Notes under the pieces: generated by a model
Told to the model about the DNA's origin: nothing
The model's database searches: none
The model's input: only the letters and a program-made list of their open reading frames with translations
Shown here: one piece after another, positions 21,781-32,772 of the stretch
How the letters are laid out: each line of letters begins with the position of its first letter
Numbering within the stretch: the first letter of the stretch is position 1
Translations under genes and position numbers: made by a program
Assembly (NCBI GenBank): GCA_002917075.1
Contig: NTMA01000020.1
Location: 1-64,000 of the forward strand
Direction: 5' to 3'
DNA: 64,000 nt
DNA from: Hawksworthiomyces lignivorus
Taxonomy: Eukaryota > Ascomycota > Sordariomycetes > Ophiostomatales > Ophiostomataceae

Positions 21781-22490
21781 CTGATAACTGCCCTTGCATT
21801 TAGTTGCCGTCTTGATCTTCTACGTCACGTACATCATGTTTGAGTTCCCGGGCGCTATCCTGATGAAGTGGATTGGCGCCAACCGCTTTAGTAGGGCCTC
21901 TCTGTCTCTGTGCCCGATGTGTATTCTTTCCTCTAACAAGACCCCCCTCCCCCCTCCCCCCCTTCGGAATAGTCAGCTTCTACGTCTGCGCCTAGAGCCT
22001 AGTCACGATGTTTTCGGGCTTCGAGAAGTCCGCCGGCGCGCTCATCTCCTGCCGGCTGCTGCTACTCGGCATGTGTGAGGCGGTACTGCTGCCGTCGGTC
22101 AACCTATACGTAGGTATGTTCTGGCGCCGCGGGGAGATCGCTAAGCGGTCGTCGGTTATCTTTGTGGCGCTGACTATAGCGGGCGCCTTCGGCGGCCTTT
22201 TCGCCTACGGCTTGCTGTAGATTAATACGGTAGGCTACAAGGGCTGGCGCTGGCTGTTCTTCATTAAGGGCGCTATTACCTTCTACGTGGGTATCGCCCT
22301 CTACTTTGTATTCCCGGACTCGCCCGAGTTAGCTTGGTTTCTTATAGACGAAGAGAAGAAGCTGGTGTACCTGCGTGTTAATATGGGGCTAAAATATAAG
22401 GGTACTAACTGGAGCTAGGTTCAGTTGGGCTTTACGTCTAGTATCTGCTGGCTGTTAGGCCTTACTCAGATATTTGCTGTTAGAAGTAGA
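21781..22490 (+). pseudogene. MFS transporter (allantoate-permease family) pseudogene
   Basis: Fragments in order: IMFEFPGAILMKWIGANRFSR (21839-21898), a likely old intron near 21920-21975, LVTMFSGFEKSAGALISCRL (about 22000-22060), EAVLLPSVNLYVGMFWRRGE, AGAFGGLFAYGLL, GYKGWRWLFFIKGAITFYVG and FPDSPELAWFL. These are transmembrane segments of the Dal5-type anion permease family. In-frame TAG codons stand where Gln is likely (22218-22220 and 22416-22418), as CAG to TAG mutation would give. Only the first half of the protein is present. Confidence 0.75.
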
Positions 22491-23333
22491 ATATACGTTA
22501 TATCTTACACTACATAAGTATACTATAACTCAATATTAAACAAACGAGTTGTTACAAAGAAGATTACTTTAATGACTAGGTGCTGAATTGCTAGTTACCC
22601 CTGAATATATAAAGAGTATTATTCCTAATTGGTTCTCATTTCTTGGTCTTTGAATCTAACAACTGATGTTTTCATTAACCTTGTAATTATATTGGACGTG
22701 ATGTCTTTTCTAGAGCACAGCGGCTGAAGCTGGCAAGTTGGTTATTGCATCCCTGCATGTCCGCAATATAACCATCTCTTGGCTAACATCTTAAAATGAT
22801 AGATCGCTAACCAGAGGACGCAGGAGTACTATTCGTCCGAAACGGAAGAATTTGTGCTATCAGAGAAACTTGAATTCGGGCCCTGGTCTTCCATGATCTT
22901 GTTATCTTCATTCCACGGCATACCGTCCTCCAGGATCATAGTCTTGCTAGTCAAGACATCCAGCGAACGTATGCTAAAGCTCGGGAATAGGTAAGTTGAG
23001 ATCCTTACTGTCTTCGGAGATATCATTCGGATCGCGAGTGCTTCTTCTTGTTTGCGCATGTCCTCCTACAATTGGAGCGGTTTTATTTTTGGGAACTATA
23101 TTGTCTTGAATGAGACACAGATACTATCTCTAAAAGTCTCTTTATTAAACTTAAGTTGATAAATATCTCTCTTAAACGTAGACTCCGACTGGGTTCTCTG
23201 GGTTTCAAAGTATTAAAGCAGATAGTGTAAGGGGTCTGCTGGCATCGGGCACGGAAGAGCCCTGAGGCAATCATATAGACCTGATTGAACGAAAGACTAA
23301 AGATACAAAAGAGAGAAGACTCTTTTTCGACTC
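22491..23333. other. AT-rich intergenic
   Basis: AT-rich sequence after the transporter remnant. A 76-codon minus-strand frame at 22829-23059 has a plausible composition but no family features, so it is not called as a gene. Confidence 0.4.
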
Positions 23334-23515
23334 CCAGGAGCGAAGCTCCTGGTTGAAATAAGGGGCGTCAGGGGCAAGTGGGCCGGTGGGCCGGTAGGTC
23401 GCCCGGGCGACCGACTGCCCCCCTCCCCCGGTGTCCTCGTTGGACCCCGTCAGTCTGCTCTCTGGCCCTGGGCACGCTCTGGGCTGCCCCTGGGGCCCTA
23501 GCCCGTTACATTTAT
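23334..23515. repeat. GC-rich block with hairpin and perfect palindrome
   Basis: CCAGGAGC-GAA-GCTCCTGG at 23334-23352 can fold into a hairpin, and GGTCGCCCGGGCGACC at 23397-23412 is a perfect 16-bp palindrome. The block is strongly GC-rich between AT-rich neighbours and adjoins the repeat copy at 23545. It is absent next to the first copy at 13531. Confidence 0.6.
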
Positions 23516-23544
23516 ATCGATTTTGTCAACTTTTTTTCTAAATT

Positions 23545-24150
23545 TTCTCTTATAAAACACAAATCTTGTCATTATGTCCCCTACTCATCTCGAGGGTCAA
23601 GCACAGGCGCTGCACACCCCCGGCACAGGCGCTAAGCACCTCTGCACTGGCGCTGAGCACCTCTGCACAGGGCAGACTCTGCCTGCGCCACACTGGTATG
23701 TGTACCGCTTCAAAGACGGTAAAGTTGGTATACTATAAAGGGCAGGAGGAAGGGGTCCCGAATTTGATCCCAGCAACCCCTGCAGGGCCAACGATTTGAT
23801 GGCATCGCTCTATTTGACTCTTTGCGTTGATGCTCCTACGAGTCTATAAATCCAGTGTTTCCCTTACAGTTGAGGGTCGCTGAGATTCTCTCTTGAAATG
23901 ACAAGTTTCTCTGCCATTCATGGTTCTAAGAGCATTTAGTTTCTTTGTTCAGGTCTTCAACAATCTGTCTTCGGCGTTATGGGTTCTTACAAGACAACTC
24001 GGAGAAAGAAAGCCATTGATCCTAACAACGTGGTTGCTTTGGCCTTGGAGAATGGATTGGCCGACCGGTCTACAATTAGCCCTTATTGTGTTTGGAGGGA
24101 GTTGAAGCCAAAGAGTAAAACGTCATATGATCGAGACCTGTAGATATGGA
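23545..24150 (+). repeat. less mutated copy of the DUF3435-like repeat
   Basis: Counterpart of 13531-14060. Near its end an ATG at 23980 opens a frame reading MGSYKTTRRKKAIDPNNVVA, then a stretch ending LKPKSKTSYDRDL, then TAG at 24141 followed by IWNA. WR-x-LKPKSKTSYDRDLqIWNAY resembles the N-terminal part of fungal DUF3435/FluG-type tyrosine-recombinase-like proteins, with a CAG to TAG stop. The similarity is recalled, not computed. Confidence 0.55.
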
Positions 24151-24232
24151 ATGCGTGAGTCGACTTCTATTTTTAAGTTTTATAGAAAAAGTGTCTGTGG
24201 GATATGTAGGAACTTGAGCTGGCATGCTTTCA

Positions 24233-24262
24233 TTTTTATTTTATTTTATTTTATTTTATTTA
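24233..24262. repeat. (TTTTA)n microsatellite
   Basis: About six tandem TTTTA units upstream of the monooxygenase gene. Confidence 0.9.
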
Positions 24263-24285
24263 CAATAAATCAACACCGCCGATAA

Positions 24286-24360
24286 TTAGGCTTCCGCTGG
24301 AGCGGAGTCCATAGCCTACGGTATTCTAGTCGCGTCGCAAATCAATGCACCATAGCCGAT
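24286..24360. promoter_or_regulatory. candidate cluster-regulator sites upstream of the monooxygenase
   Basis: TTCCGCTGGAGCGGA (24292-24306) contains CCG-N6-CGG, the type of site bound by Zn2Cys6 dimers. It is followed by TCCATAGCCTACGG (24308-24321) and ACCATAGCCGA (24350-24360). The same three elements in the same order occur upstream of the second SDR (32929-32992). Confidence 0.5.
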
Positions 24361-24649
24361 CAACAAATCGGCAGAATGTGTATGAAAGGCTAGCACTTTC
24401 ATTGGAAATCGCTCGATACGTGAAAAATGCACTGCAGCCCACAACTGCATTATATTGAGAGATGTGTTATGTTGGAATGATGCAATTCAAGCTTCCTCTT
24501 AGGCTACACGCGGCTGCGTTTTGAACTCCATCACCTTATAGAGATAAAATACGCCCACTACCTTGCTCTAAGTGACTAGGCTCTCTCAAAACAGAGCAAG
24601 CATAACGCCAAGGCAAGCACAGAGGTTACAACATCGATTTCATAACAAA

Positions 24650-26718
24650 ATGTCTCCTTACATAAACAATGGAGGATCTATTGTCCCAAAGCTTCCGTTG
24701 GTGGCATCATCTGATGCCCCGGAATTGTTTAACTGGAAAAATATAAACGAGAACGGTTACCGGATTATGGAAAAGCCGATGGGTACAAAGAGACATATGA
24801 AGATTATTGTTCTTGGTGCCGGTGCATCTGGCATCAACTTTTTGAAGACAGCCAAAGACAGGCTGGAAGATGTAGAGCTTATCTGCTATGAAAAGAATGC
24901 CGATGTTGGAGGTACATGGCTTGAAAACACGTACGTTGACCTTGAAGTGTTACAAGGTGGATATATGGCTGACGTGTTTCATGTTAGATATCCAGGCGTG
25001 GCATGTGACATCCCATCGGTGTCCTATCAGTTCACTTGGGAACCGCATATTTGGCCAGAGTTCTATTCGTCTGGTCACGAGATTTGGAAGTATTTACGAG
25101 GAATCGCCGACAAGTACAAGCTCATGCAACATATAAGACTAGAGCATACAATCACGGGTGCCGAATGGTCCGACGAGGACAGCAAATGGCATTTGACAGT
25201 CAATGATCAGCATGGACAAACCATCAAAGAAAGCTGTGATGTCTTCGTGAATGGAGGAGGTGTTCTCAAGTACGTTGTCCTTGAGTAATTGCAGCCATAT
25301 AGACCACCAGCTAATTTAGTACAGCAACTTTCGATTCCCTGATATTGATGGGCTGCAAACGTTCAAGGGCAAGCTTATGCATACGGCTCGCTGGGATAAC
25401 GAGTTCGATATTAAAAATAAGCGAGTCGCTGTGATTGGCGCTGGAAGTAGTGCTGCTCAAGTCGTACCTAACATACTCCCGGTTGTGCAAAAGATGCATT
25501 GCTTTATAAAGTCTCCAACATGGATTACAGCCGGGTTTGCACAAAGATTTGCTGGGCCGGATGGCGGAAACTTCACCTGTAAGTGGTATTTATTTTCTGC
25601 TGGTGGCCGAAGCAAGCTAAGATGGGAAAATTCATAGACAGTGATGCACAAAAGTCCCTGCTCCGAGCAAATGGTAGAATTTATCTTGAATACCGGAAGA
25701 TGATCGAAACTGAAATTGGCCAAAGATTTCGCTTTCTGATGAAGGAAGGCCCAGAAGCGACAGAAGCGCGGAAAGTACGCTTTGTGTAACTACAAATCGA
25801 TCTCAGCAAACAAATGAACTAACATGGATAGTATTCCGAAGCTGAAATGAAGCAGAAGCTAAAAGGCAACACAGAAATCGCTGAGGCTATCATCCCAAAA
25901 CATTTTAGTGTAGGCTGCCGAAGACCTACCCCTGGCGATGGGTTTCTCGAGGCACTTGTGTCTCCTATCACAACGGTGCATACACAGCAGATGCAAAGTG
26001 TTACAGAAACCGGATTCATAGCACATGATGGAACTGTCCACGACGTCGACGTAATTGTCTGTGCTACGGGCTTTGATACGTCTTGGATCCCTCGGTTTCC
26101 AGTCATGGTCAACGAGAGGAATCTGCAGACCGTATGGAGAGAACAAGGTGCCTTGACCTACCTCGGCGTTGCAGTGCCAGATGTTCCAAACTACTTTTTG
26201 TCTATTGGACCGGTATGATCACACATTCTTCTAGTTTCACGTCTAAAAGACATATTTTGCTCACTTCTATTTAGTACGCGCCACTTGCAGTGGGATCCTT
26301 ACTGCCAATAATCGAGGCCTTCACCAATTACATTGTGTCCGCTGTAACCAAAATGCAAATTGAAAATATTAGATCTCTTAAACCGAGGATGGAGCCTGTT
26401 CTTGCATTCAAAGAACATCATGACTTGTACGTTCAGCGTACGGCTTGGACAGATCCGTGTTCATCATGGTTCAAGAAGGGTGACCCAGATGGGTTACTGA
26501 CAATGTATCCCGGTTCTCGTGTCCACTTCTTTGAATTACTTGCAAACCCTAGATATGAAGACTATGCCATCGATTACCTATCGGCAAATCAATGGGAGTT
26601 CTTGGGAAATGGGTTTTCTGTTAGAGAGTTCGATGGCCGAGACACAACATTTTGGATGGGATTATTGGATAATCAAGACTCTCAGCCCGAATATGATGAG
26701 GATATCCTTAGAATCTAG
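24650..26718 (+). CDS. Baeyer-Villiger-type FAD monooxygenase
   Basis: Six exons: 24650-24930, 24988-25269, 25325-25578, 25638-25774, 25832-26212, 26275-26718; 592 residues. First Rossmann motif GAGASG at 56-61, then GGTWLENTYPGVACD (from 87), the class B fingerprint FKGKLMHTARWD around 201-212 (FxGxxxHTxxW), a second Rossmann motif GAGSSAA for NADPH just after, and ATGFDTSW near the end of the core. These identify a class B flavoprotein that uses NADPH and O2 to insert oxygen next to a carbonyl (ketone to ester or lactone). The first intron (24931-24987) is 57 nt without a stop, so an unspliced frame also reads through; splicing is preferred because it restores the conserved NTYPG. No signal peptide, so cytosolic. 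It heads the cluster discussed under findings; the natural ketone is unknown. Confidence 0.92.
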
Positions 26719-27018
26719 TTAGGAAATATGTATACCTATTACCAATGGAGAATTATATCTTTATTATTTTTTTTAAATAGATATCTCGTTTATAGCAACA
26801 GTGTAGGATGCCGAAATGAGGCAATGGACTGCTACTGTAATATGCACAAGTCTTATGGAATAGGCCTAACTGTATTTTATTACTGTTTTTGAGTGAAATA
26901 TTTTATCTATGGTGCGTAGACATTTAAATATCTTTCAATATCAAGTACTTCAGCTCGTGGGAGCGCAGTGTGAATGTGAGAATCTCTGCATGTATTCTAA
27001 TGAGCTATACATTCCAAA
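26719..27018. other. intergenic between convergent genes
   Basis: AT-rich, with a T run near 26765; holds the two 3' ends. Nothing else seen. Confidence 0.6.
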
Positions 27019-27911
27019 CTAAGAAGAGACGGATCCACCATCCACTTTCAATGCCCCACCAGTAAGATATTGAGAATCGTTGCTCGCCAGAAATACCACA
27101 ACTGCTGCTATATCCCCAGGCTTTGCCCACCTTCCTAAGGGCACAGTGGCCAGCATAGCATTCCGCTCTTCCTCAGGCCAGCTCTGTGTGAACATTGGAG
27201 TTTCCACGCCACTTGGGTGGATGGTGTTTACTCTGATGCCATACTTCCCCAGTTCTGCAGCAGCAGTTAGACACAATCCACGGAGCGCAAATTTGGACAT
27301 TGAGTATGCTGAGAGTCCTTTAGTTGCCCGAAGACCTGATGCAGATGAAGCCAAAATGATGCTACCAGCTTTACCAAGGTCCTTCATCGCAAGACCGCAA
27401 TGTTTTACGCCTAAAAAAGCTGGCGAACGTTAAGAAAGTAAGTAAGTCACCGTATAAAATTCGAGAGAGCAAGGACCTGTAATTTACCTGACCGGCAGTT
27501 CACTTCCATGACTTTGTCATACTGCTCCACAGACGTCTCCAAAATATTTGTTGACGAATACGACAGCCCCGCACACAGAAATACAGTGTCCAGGCTTCCA
27601 AAGCGTTGCAGCGTTTGATTCACAAACTCTTTGACGTCAGTTTCTGAAGTGACATCGCTTCTTACAATAAGAATAGATTTGAGAACATTCGGAATCGTCG
27701 ATTTAAGAGACTCTTCGGCCCGTGCAAGCTTTGTGTTGTCAATATCGACCAAAGTTACTTTTGCGCCTTCAAGCAAGAACCTGCGTGCAGTTTCTAGGCC
27801 GATATACCCTGCAGCACCCGTAATGATGGCCACATGTCCGTTTAGCCTGTCCCGTATAGCCTTGGGAGGCTCGGAAGGCGATTGCGACTCGAAAGCAAGG
27901 TGGTTTTCCAT
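27019..27911 (-). CDS. short-chain dehydrogenase/reductase (SDR), cluster member 1
   Basis: Two exons on the minus strand: 27911-27488 and 27410-27019, 271 residues. The donor is the GTAAAT after VNCRSG; the nearer GTCAGG would break the frame. Motifs: TGAAGYIG cofactor loop near residue 30, a VDID stretch after the second strand that suggests an acidic residue favouring NAD+, LCAG, the catalytic Ser in ILASSASG, and YSMSK with catalytic Tyr and Lys. The C-terminal LTGGALKVDGGS is classic. Start is placed at Met 27911 (MENHLAFES) because the 24 residues before it are unlike the family. It is likely the dehydrogenase that makes the ketone for the monooxygenase, an inference from neighbourhood. 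Confidence 0.9.
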
Positions 27912-28504
27912 AGAGATTCTTGATAAGACGCAAGACCCGTCTGATAGCACTTCTAAAGTAAATGACCTTAGAATATAAAACAATTATGACTGCGTGCTAT
28001 GCTGAGGCTTGCGCTCACATCAGCTATGATCGGCACGGGATGAGATAAAAACAACCTCGGCGACATCAATGCCCCTTTTGTCAGTCTTTCGCCTGCTGCG
28101 TGAAATGTCAGTATACCGGCAACACTAACGATGGGAACATGGTTTGATCTCCAAGGAAATTGAATATTACGCATGCATCTTCCGTAGGCAGTCTGAATGT
28201 CCATAACCGAACCCCAGTATATTTTAAAGATTTTATCTTGGTGCGGAGAACCAGCATCGGCTACGGTGAAGGGACGCTAGTTGACCACGAACACTACGCT
28301 CCGCACTCGTATCACCGAAGATTGCGGGGAGTCTATGGAGAGCTAGCCTTTTTACGTTCACGAGACAAGGAGATTTTATTTTTTGTCGGATTTTTGTGAC
28401 CTCTATGACCCTAAGATGTATGTATATAAACTTCGGCTGATATTCATCGTGGTCCCTCAGCTGAACACGAAGGACATTATCATCGAGCACCCAATTTCTG
28501 CATC
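27912..28504. promoter_or_regulatory. divergent promoter between SDR 1 and MFS permease
   Basis: Both genes start from this 593-bp region. It carries GTGCGGAGAACCAGCATCGG (28241-28260) running into CTACGG, giving three CGG triplets, and CCATAACCGA (28201-28210), a one-base variant of the CCATAGCCGA found in the other cluster promoters. CTCCGC near 28300 is the reverse of GCGGAG. Confidence 0.45.
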
Positions 28505-30105
28505 ATGGGGAAGTCAAAGGCCACCGTCTCGGCGGAGATTGACCAGTACGAGGACATAACTGATACACCAAACACAAAAGCAATTCAACAGAATTTGCAG
28601 AAGTCTCGCCTTAACGGATATGTTCCTACTACACCTGAAGAACGAACCGCCCACCGGGCTTTGAATCGCAAGCTAGACATCTTTCTCATGGGATTTTGTG
28701 CATTAATTTATATTTTCAACGGCCTCGATCGTAGCAATCTGGGCAATGCGCAAACAGGAGGTTTGACAGCCGATCTCGGTATTCCTGCCTCAACCATCAA
28801 TACCGCGGCGTCACTCTTCTTTGCGACATATATCCCTCTAGCACCGGTATCCACTGTCATTGGCAAACGATTTGGCCAGGTGCGATGGCTGGGAATCATT
28901 GGCGTATGCTGGGGTGTTGTGACGATAGCAACTGCGTTTGTGAAGACGAAGACACAACTGATCGTTCTGCGAATTCTTCTTGGCGTGTTCGAGACCGGAT
29001 TGTATCCGACAGTAATGTCTTACTTGTCTATTTTCTATCCTCGTTACGACGTCGCTTTTCGTGTCGCTCTCTTCTATAGCTGCTATGCCATCGCTACGGC
29101 ATTTGGCGGACTCATCGCTTATGGCTGCTTTCAAATCCGTGGCAGTCTGTACAGCTGGCAGTATCTTTTTCTCATCGAAGGTGCAGGCTCCATCCTGATT
29201 GCCATCGTGACGCCATTCTGGCTGCCTGAAGATCCTGGAACGGCATGGTTCCTCAACCCAACTGAGCGAGCGTTTGGGATCAACCGTATGCGAATTGACT
29301 CAGCAGCGAATGTGGAAAAGGCCCACACAATCACCACACGGGACATCAAAGAGGCAATATTGGACTGGAAGCTGTACTTGCTACTTCTACCTAATATATG
29401 CCAAGGTGTGACTCCTCTCGGCCTGACAACATTTTTCCCGATTGTCGTCCAGGTAAGCTTTTTCTTGTTTACTGCAGCTGTGGTTAATTCCATTCTGGGA
29501 GAAAATATCTCACTCTTTGATGCCAGGCTTTAGGATATTCGGGGCCCATTGCCAATCTCATGACTGTCCCGCCGTATGTTGCAGGCTGTGTGGTGGTGTT
29601 GATCGTAGCCTACCTCTCGGACCACTACAAGAGCCGAGTTTGGGGTTTGCTTGGTGGACTTGTCCTATGCATTGCTGGTTTGTCTCTGACAATCGGACTT
29701 CCTCAAGACAACGTCCGTGGGCGATATGGCGGTTTGGTCTTACTGGTCGCCGGTAGCTTTGTAGGTTCGCCACTCCAAATTGCGTGGCTTTCCGGTAACA
29801 CGCCAGAACCAGGCATGCGCACTGTTGTCTTGGGCATCAACGGCTGGGGAAACTTTTCGGGCCTTATTGGAAGCCAAATATTCCTTTCTCGGTATGGGCC
29901 AACATATCATAAGCCTCTCGGAATAACACTTGGACTGGCCGGGGCAGCCTTCGCTTTGTTCGCAATAAACGCCATCGTGTTGCGGCTGGTGAACCTTCAC
30001 AGAGCAAAGATTGTTGCATCAATGACACCTGAGCAAATCGAAGAAGAGAATACAGGCGACAAACGATACGGAGACAAGAAGTACACTTTTGTATATGGAT
30101 GGTAG
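28505..30105 (+). CDS. MFS permease, allantoate/anion-cation symporter family
   Basis: Two exons: 28505-29452 and 29527-30105, 508 residues, intron with GTAAGC donor and CCAG acceptor. After a hydrophilic N-terminus, KLDIFLMGFCALIYIFNGLDRSNLGNAQT is the family signature of Dal5-type transporters, which move organic anions across the plasma membrane with protons. Twelve hydrophobic segments can be followed, split by a loop containing IKEAILDWKLYLLL between segments 6 and 7; the C-terminus is charged (EENTGDKRYGDKK). Within the cluster it is the likely uptake system for the substrate or an acidic intermediate. It is intact, in contrast to the related pseudogene at 21.8 kb. Confidence 0.92.
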
Positions 30106-30330
30106 CTAATTGGCGAATGCGGACAGTTTATTTATAAGCTGGTCACCGTGACGAACTCTCCCACACATGTGATGACAAGAGAAATAAACTACCACTTCAC
30201 TATATTCACATATCTTGCCTGTTTATTATTTGAGTGAATGGCATACGTGTAGCTCTTAGGTAGTTGACAGCTATGAAACTATCTATCTTAGCAACTATCG
30301 CTACCGCTTTCTTTCGCCACATTATCTATG

Positions 30331-31188
30331 TCAGCTTCTAAGAAACGGCATAAGAATGCTGCAAAACTCGTGAAATCCATCAACAAACAGAACATGACCT
30401 GCATTTTTGACCAACTTCAACTCAATAGGATTTCCAGTTCCTCTCTCCAAACCCGTGCGGAGCTCTTCCATTGTTGTCGGCAAATTTGCATCTTTCTCAC
30501 CGACCATCAAGAGCGCAGTCTCACAGCCTCTTCCAGCCGCCTCTGTTCTTGTGCGAAGGTCATATTCCGGATCGCTAAGAGCGGTGCAGCACGTCTCAAA
30601 TCCATCCATACTTGTCTCTGACATAATTGCCTGTATGCGTGTAGTGTCCGCCGGGTTGGCCTCCATCCAAGAGGTGCCAAACCAGCGTACCATTGTATCA
30701 TAGATAAGCTGTGCCGTAGAGCCTGCGCGGCGAACTGCTTCTACACGCGGAGGGAACGGATCAGTTACACCACTCCTAGCTGGCGAGCACGAGATCGTAT
30801 CACATGGAATAAGTTTTTTGACAATGCCTGGGTATTTTTCCGTGAAATAAATGCCGATAGATGCTCCCATGGACACCCCGATCCAGGCATGCAATTGCTT
30901 TATATCTAAGTATTGGAGTAGGGCATAAACATCGTCGGCTAAGCTGGAGAATGTGGTGGAACTCAAATCAACGGGAACTCCGGAGGCACCGTGACCCGGC
31001 TGATCGTATCGCAAAACACGGAAGCCGGCTTCACAGAGAACCGACACAACAGGGTCCCATACACGATATGGGCTGCAGAGGGAGTTGCTAAGGAGAACAA
31101 TGGGGCCGCTCGCGGGCGTGTCAGTGATTTCATAAGAAATAACTCGACCGCTAGGAAGATAAAATAAACAATTCGAAGCAACTGTCAT
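30331..31188 (-). CDS. alpha/beta hydrolase, 3-oxoadipate-enol-lactonase-like
   Basis: Single exon, 285 residues. The fold is read from LSNSLCSPYRVWDPVV (oxyanion region), FRVLRYDQPGHGAS, the nucleophile elbow GVSMGA with Ser106, MVGEKDAN with Asp233 as likely acid, and NAGHVLF with His265. The YDQPGHG wording and overall length resemble PcaD-like enol-lactonases and related ester hydrolases. In this cluster it would open the lactone or cleave the ester produced by the monooxygenase; that is inference. No signal peptide. CGGCTTTGG at 31421-31429 upstream is a weak match to the motif shared by the other promoters. Confidence 0.9.
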   Translation of the reverse strand: MTVASNCLFYLPSGRVISYEITDTPASGPIVLLSNSLCSPYRVWDPVVSVLCEAGFRVLRYDQPGHGASGVPVDLSSTTFSSLADDVYALLQYLDIKQLHAWIGVSMGASIGIYFTEKYPGIVKKLIPCDTISCSPARSGVTDPFPPRVEAVRRAGSTAQLIYDTMVRWFGTSWMEANPADTTRIQAIMSETSMDGFETCCTALSDPEYDLRTRTEAAGRGCETALLMVGEKDANLPTTMEELRTGLERGTGNPIELKLVKNAGHVLFVDGFHEFCSILMPFLRS

Positions 31189-31708
31189 ATTGACTTGGTT
31201 TCGCTATCGTTTGTCGTGCATTTAAATTGGGGTTGCTGTTCGTTCATTCGGGTCTAGAAAAATTACCCTGACAATAGACAAGCCAGCTTCGAAACACATA
31301 TATGTGTATAACATTAAATTGTACAGCGGCAAAGAGAATGCTATTGTGTCTCTCAATAGAGGAATACGGCTCGTTAGTGGCTTAATATACCCCCGTCTAT
31401 TGTGGTACTAGTCCGACAATCGGCTTTGGACAAGGTTACGGTCATTTAGTTTACCAATAAGTCTTATTTAACTCACTTAGATTGTAAACATTTGTGAAGA
31501 ATCTGTGGAGCATGTCAAGGCTTCTACTCAATATTCTTTCCCAGATAGCCACAAAGTCTTCCGCGGTATAAATAACCTATAGCTAGCAGCCCGCTTTGCA
31601 ATGACATAGTTGGATACTACCCAATCAGAAGACAAAGGACAGTTATGCATGACTGCGTATAAATTCTTTTTGACGCTACAGGTATAAGACGCCGACGGCA
31701 TCTTAATA
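31189..31708. other. intergenic: promoter of the hydrolase and 3' end of SDR 2
   Basis: The hydrolase promoter lies here, with a possible regulator site CGGCTTTGG at 31421-31429. No gene seen. Confidence 0.45.
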
Positions 31709-32772
31709 TTACATGCTATGAGTTCCTCCATCCACAAATATCCTAGCTCCATTCACATAGTCACTCGCTTTGCTTGCCAAGAAGACAGTTATACCTTTGA
31801 AATCATTAGGTTTTCCCCATCGTCTCGCTGGTATTGAGCTCAAAATCTTTTCGTTCATAGCTTTATCGTTGACATATCGCTGTGCAAGAGCCGTGTGAAT
31901 CCAACTGAGAATCAGTTTAGCGTTTGTTTGTAGGAAGCTGAAACAGTCGACAAATATATTCTTACCCAGGATATATTGCGTTGACTTGGATATTATAAGG
32001 TCCAAACTCATTGGCAAATGAATTGGTGACCTGACCCACGGCTGCTTTCATGGGACCATAAACGGAGAAAGTTGTCATAGCCTTGTACGCTGCTAACGAG
32101 CAGACATTTATAATTTTACCCCCTTTCTGTCGCTCAACCATGTGCTTCGCGACACACTGAGACATAATCCATACAGAATTGAAGTTGATTTGAATGATCT
32201 ATAGCGTTAGAAAGATGTCTAGAAACTAGTTAATAAAGAGAAAGTTTTAATTGAGAGGTTATTACCGCATCCTTATGCTCATCTGTCTCGTGGAGAATGG
32301 GAATAGATCCGCTAGTTATTCCTGCGACATTACATAAAATATCAATGTTGTGACCATCGTCGAATACTTGCTGTACCGTCCTTCGTATAGAAGGGGAGTC
32401 TCCTAGGTCGCAGTCGTACACCCAAACGTTGCGTTTCGTAGCTGCCGAAAGCTCCAAGTGGAAGCTAGATACTTCGCCAGGAATTTGGAAGATGATGATA
32501 TCCGCCCCGGCATCAGCAAGACCACGGGCCATTGCACCACCAATTCCTCCATTCGCACCTGTTACGAGAGCCGTTTTTCCGCTGAGATCAAAAAGAGACA
32601 ACGTATGCGCATCGGCCGGCGTCTCGCTTGGGATGTGCTCCGCCGGCATTGTAAATTTCGGAATGGTAGCGAGTGGCACATTGTTACTTTGCGCATTATT
32701 TGATCGGTTATCGTTTCCGTCATTCGCCAGCATGTCAGGCAGCTGAACTGTCTGTTTAGACGAAGAAGCCAT
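31709..32772 (-). CDS. short-chain dehydrogenase/reductase (SDR), cluster member 2
   Basis: Three exons on the minus strand: 32772-32266, 32198-31966 and 31904-31709, 311 residues, all junctions in frame. The first about 55 residues are a hydrophilic extension without targeting features. Then TGANGGIG (cofactor loop), CNVAGI, VCSLAAYKA with the catalytic Ser, VYGPMK with catalytic Tyr and Lys, and the tail VNGARIFVDGGTHSM. The layout is that of 2-deoxy-gluconate/3-oxoacyl-reductase-like SDRs. It shares promoter elements with the monooxygenase, so it probably acts in the same pathway on an alcohol or a hydroxy-acid product. Start Met 32772 is chosen over 32823, because the extra stretch contains a homopolymer-coded FFF. 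Confidence 0.88.

Noticed and set aside
24233..24262. TTTTA array considered as a regulatory or telomere-like repeat
   Set aside because: The unit is an ordinary AT microsatellite, not a TTAGGG-type repeat.
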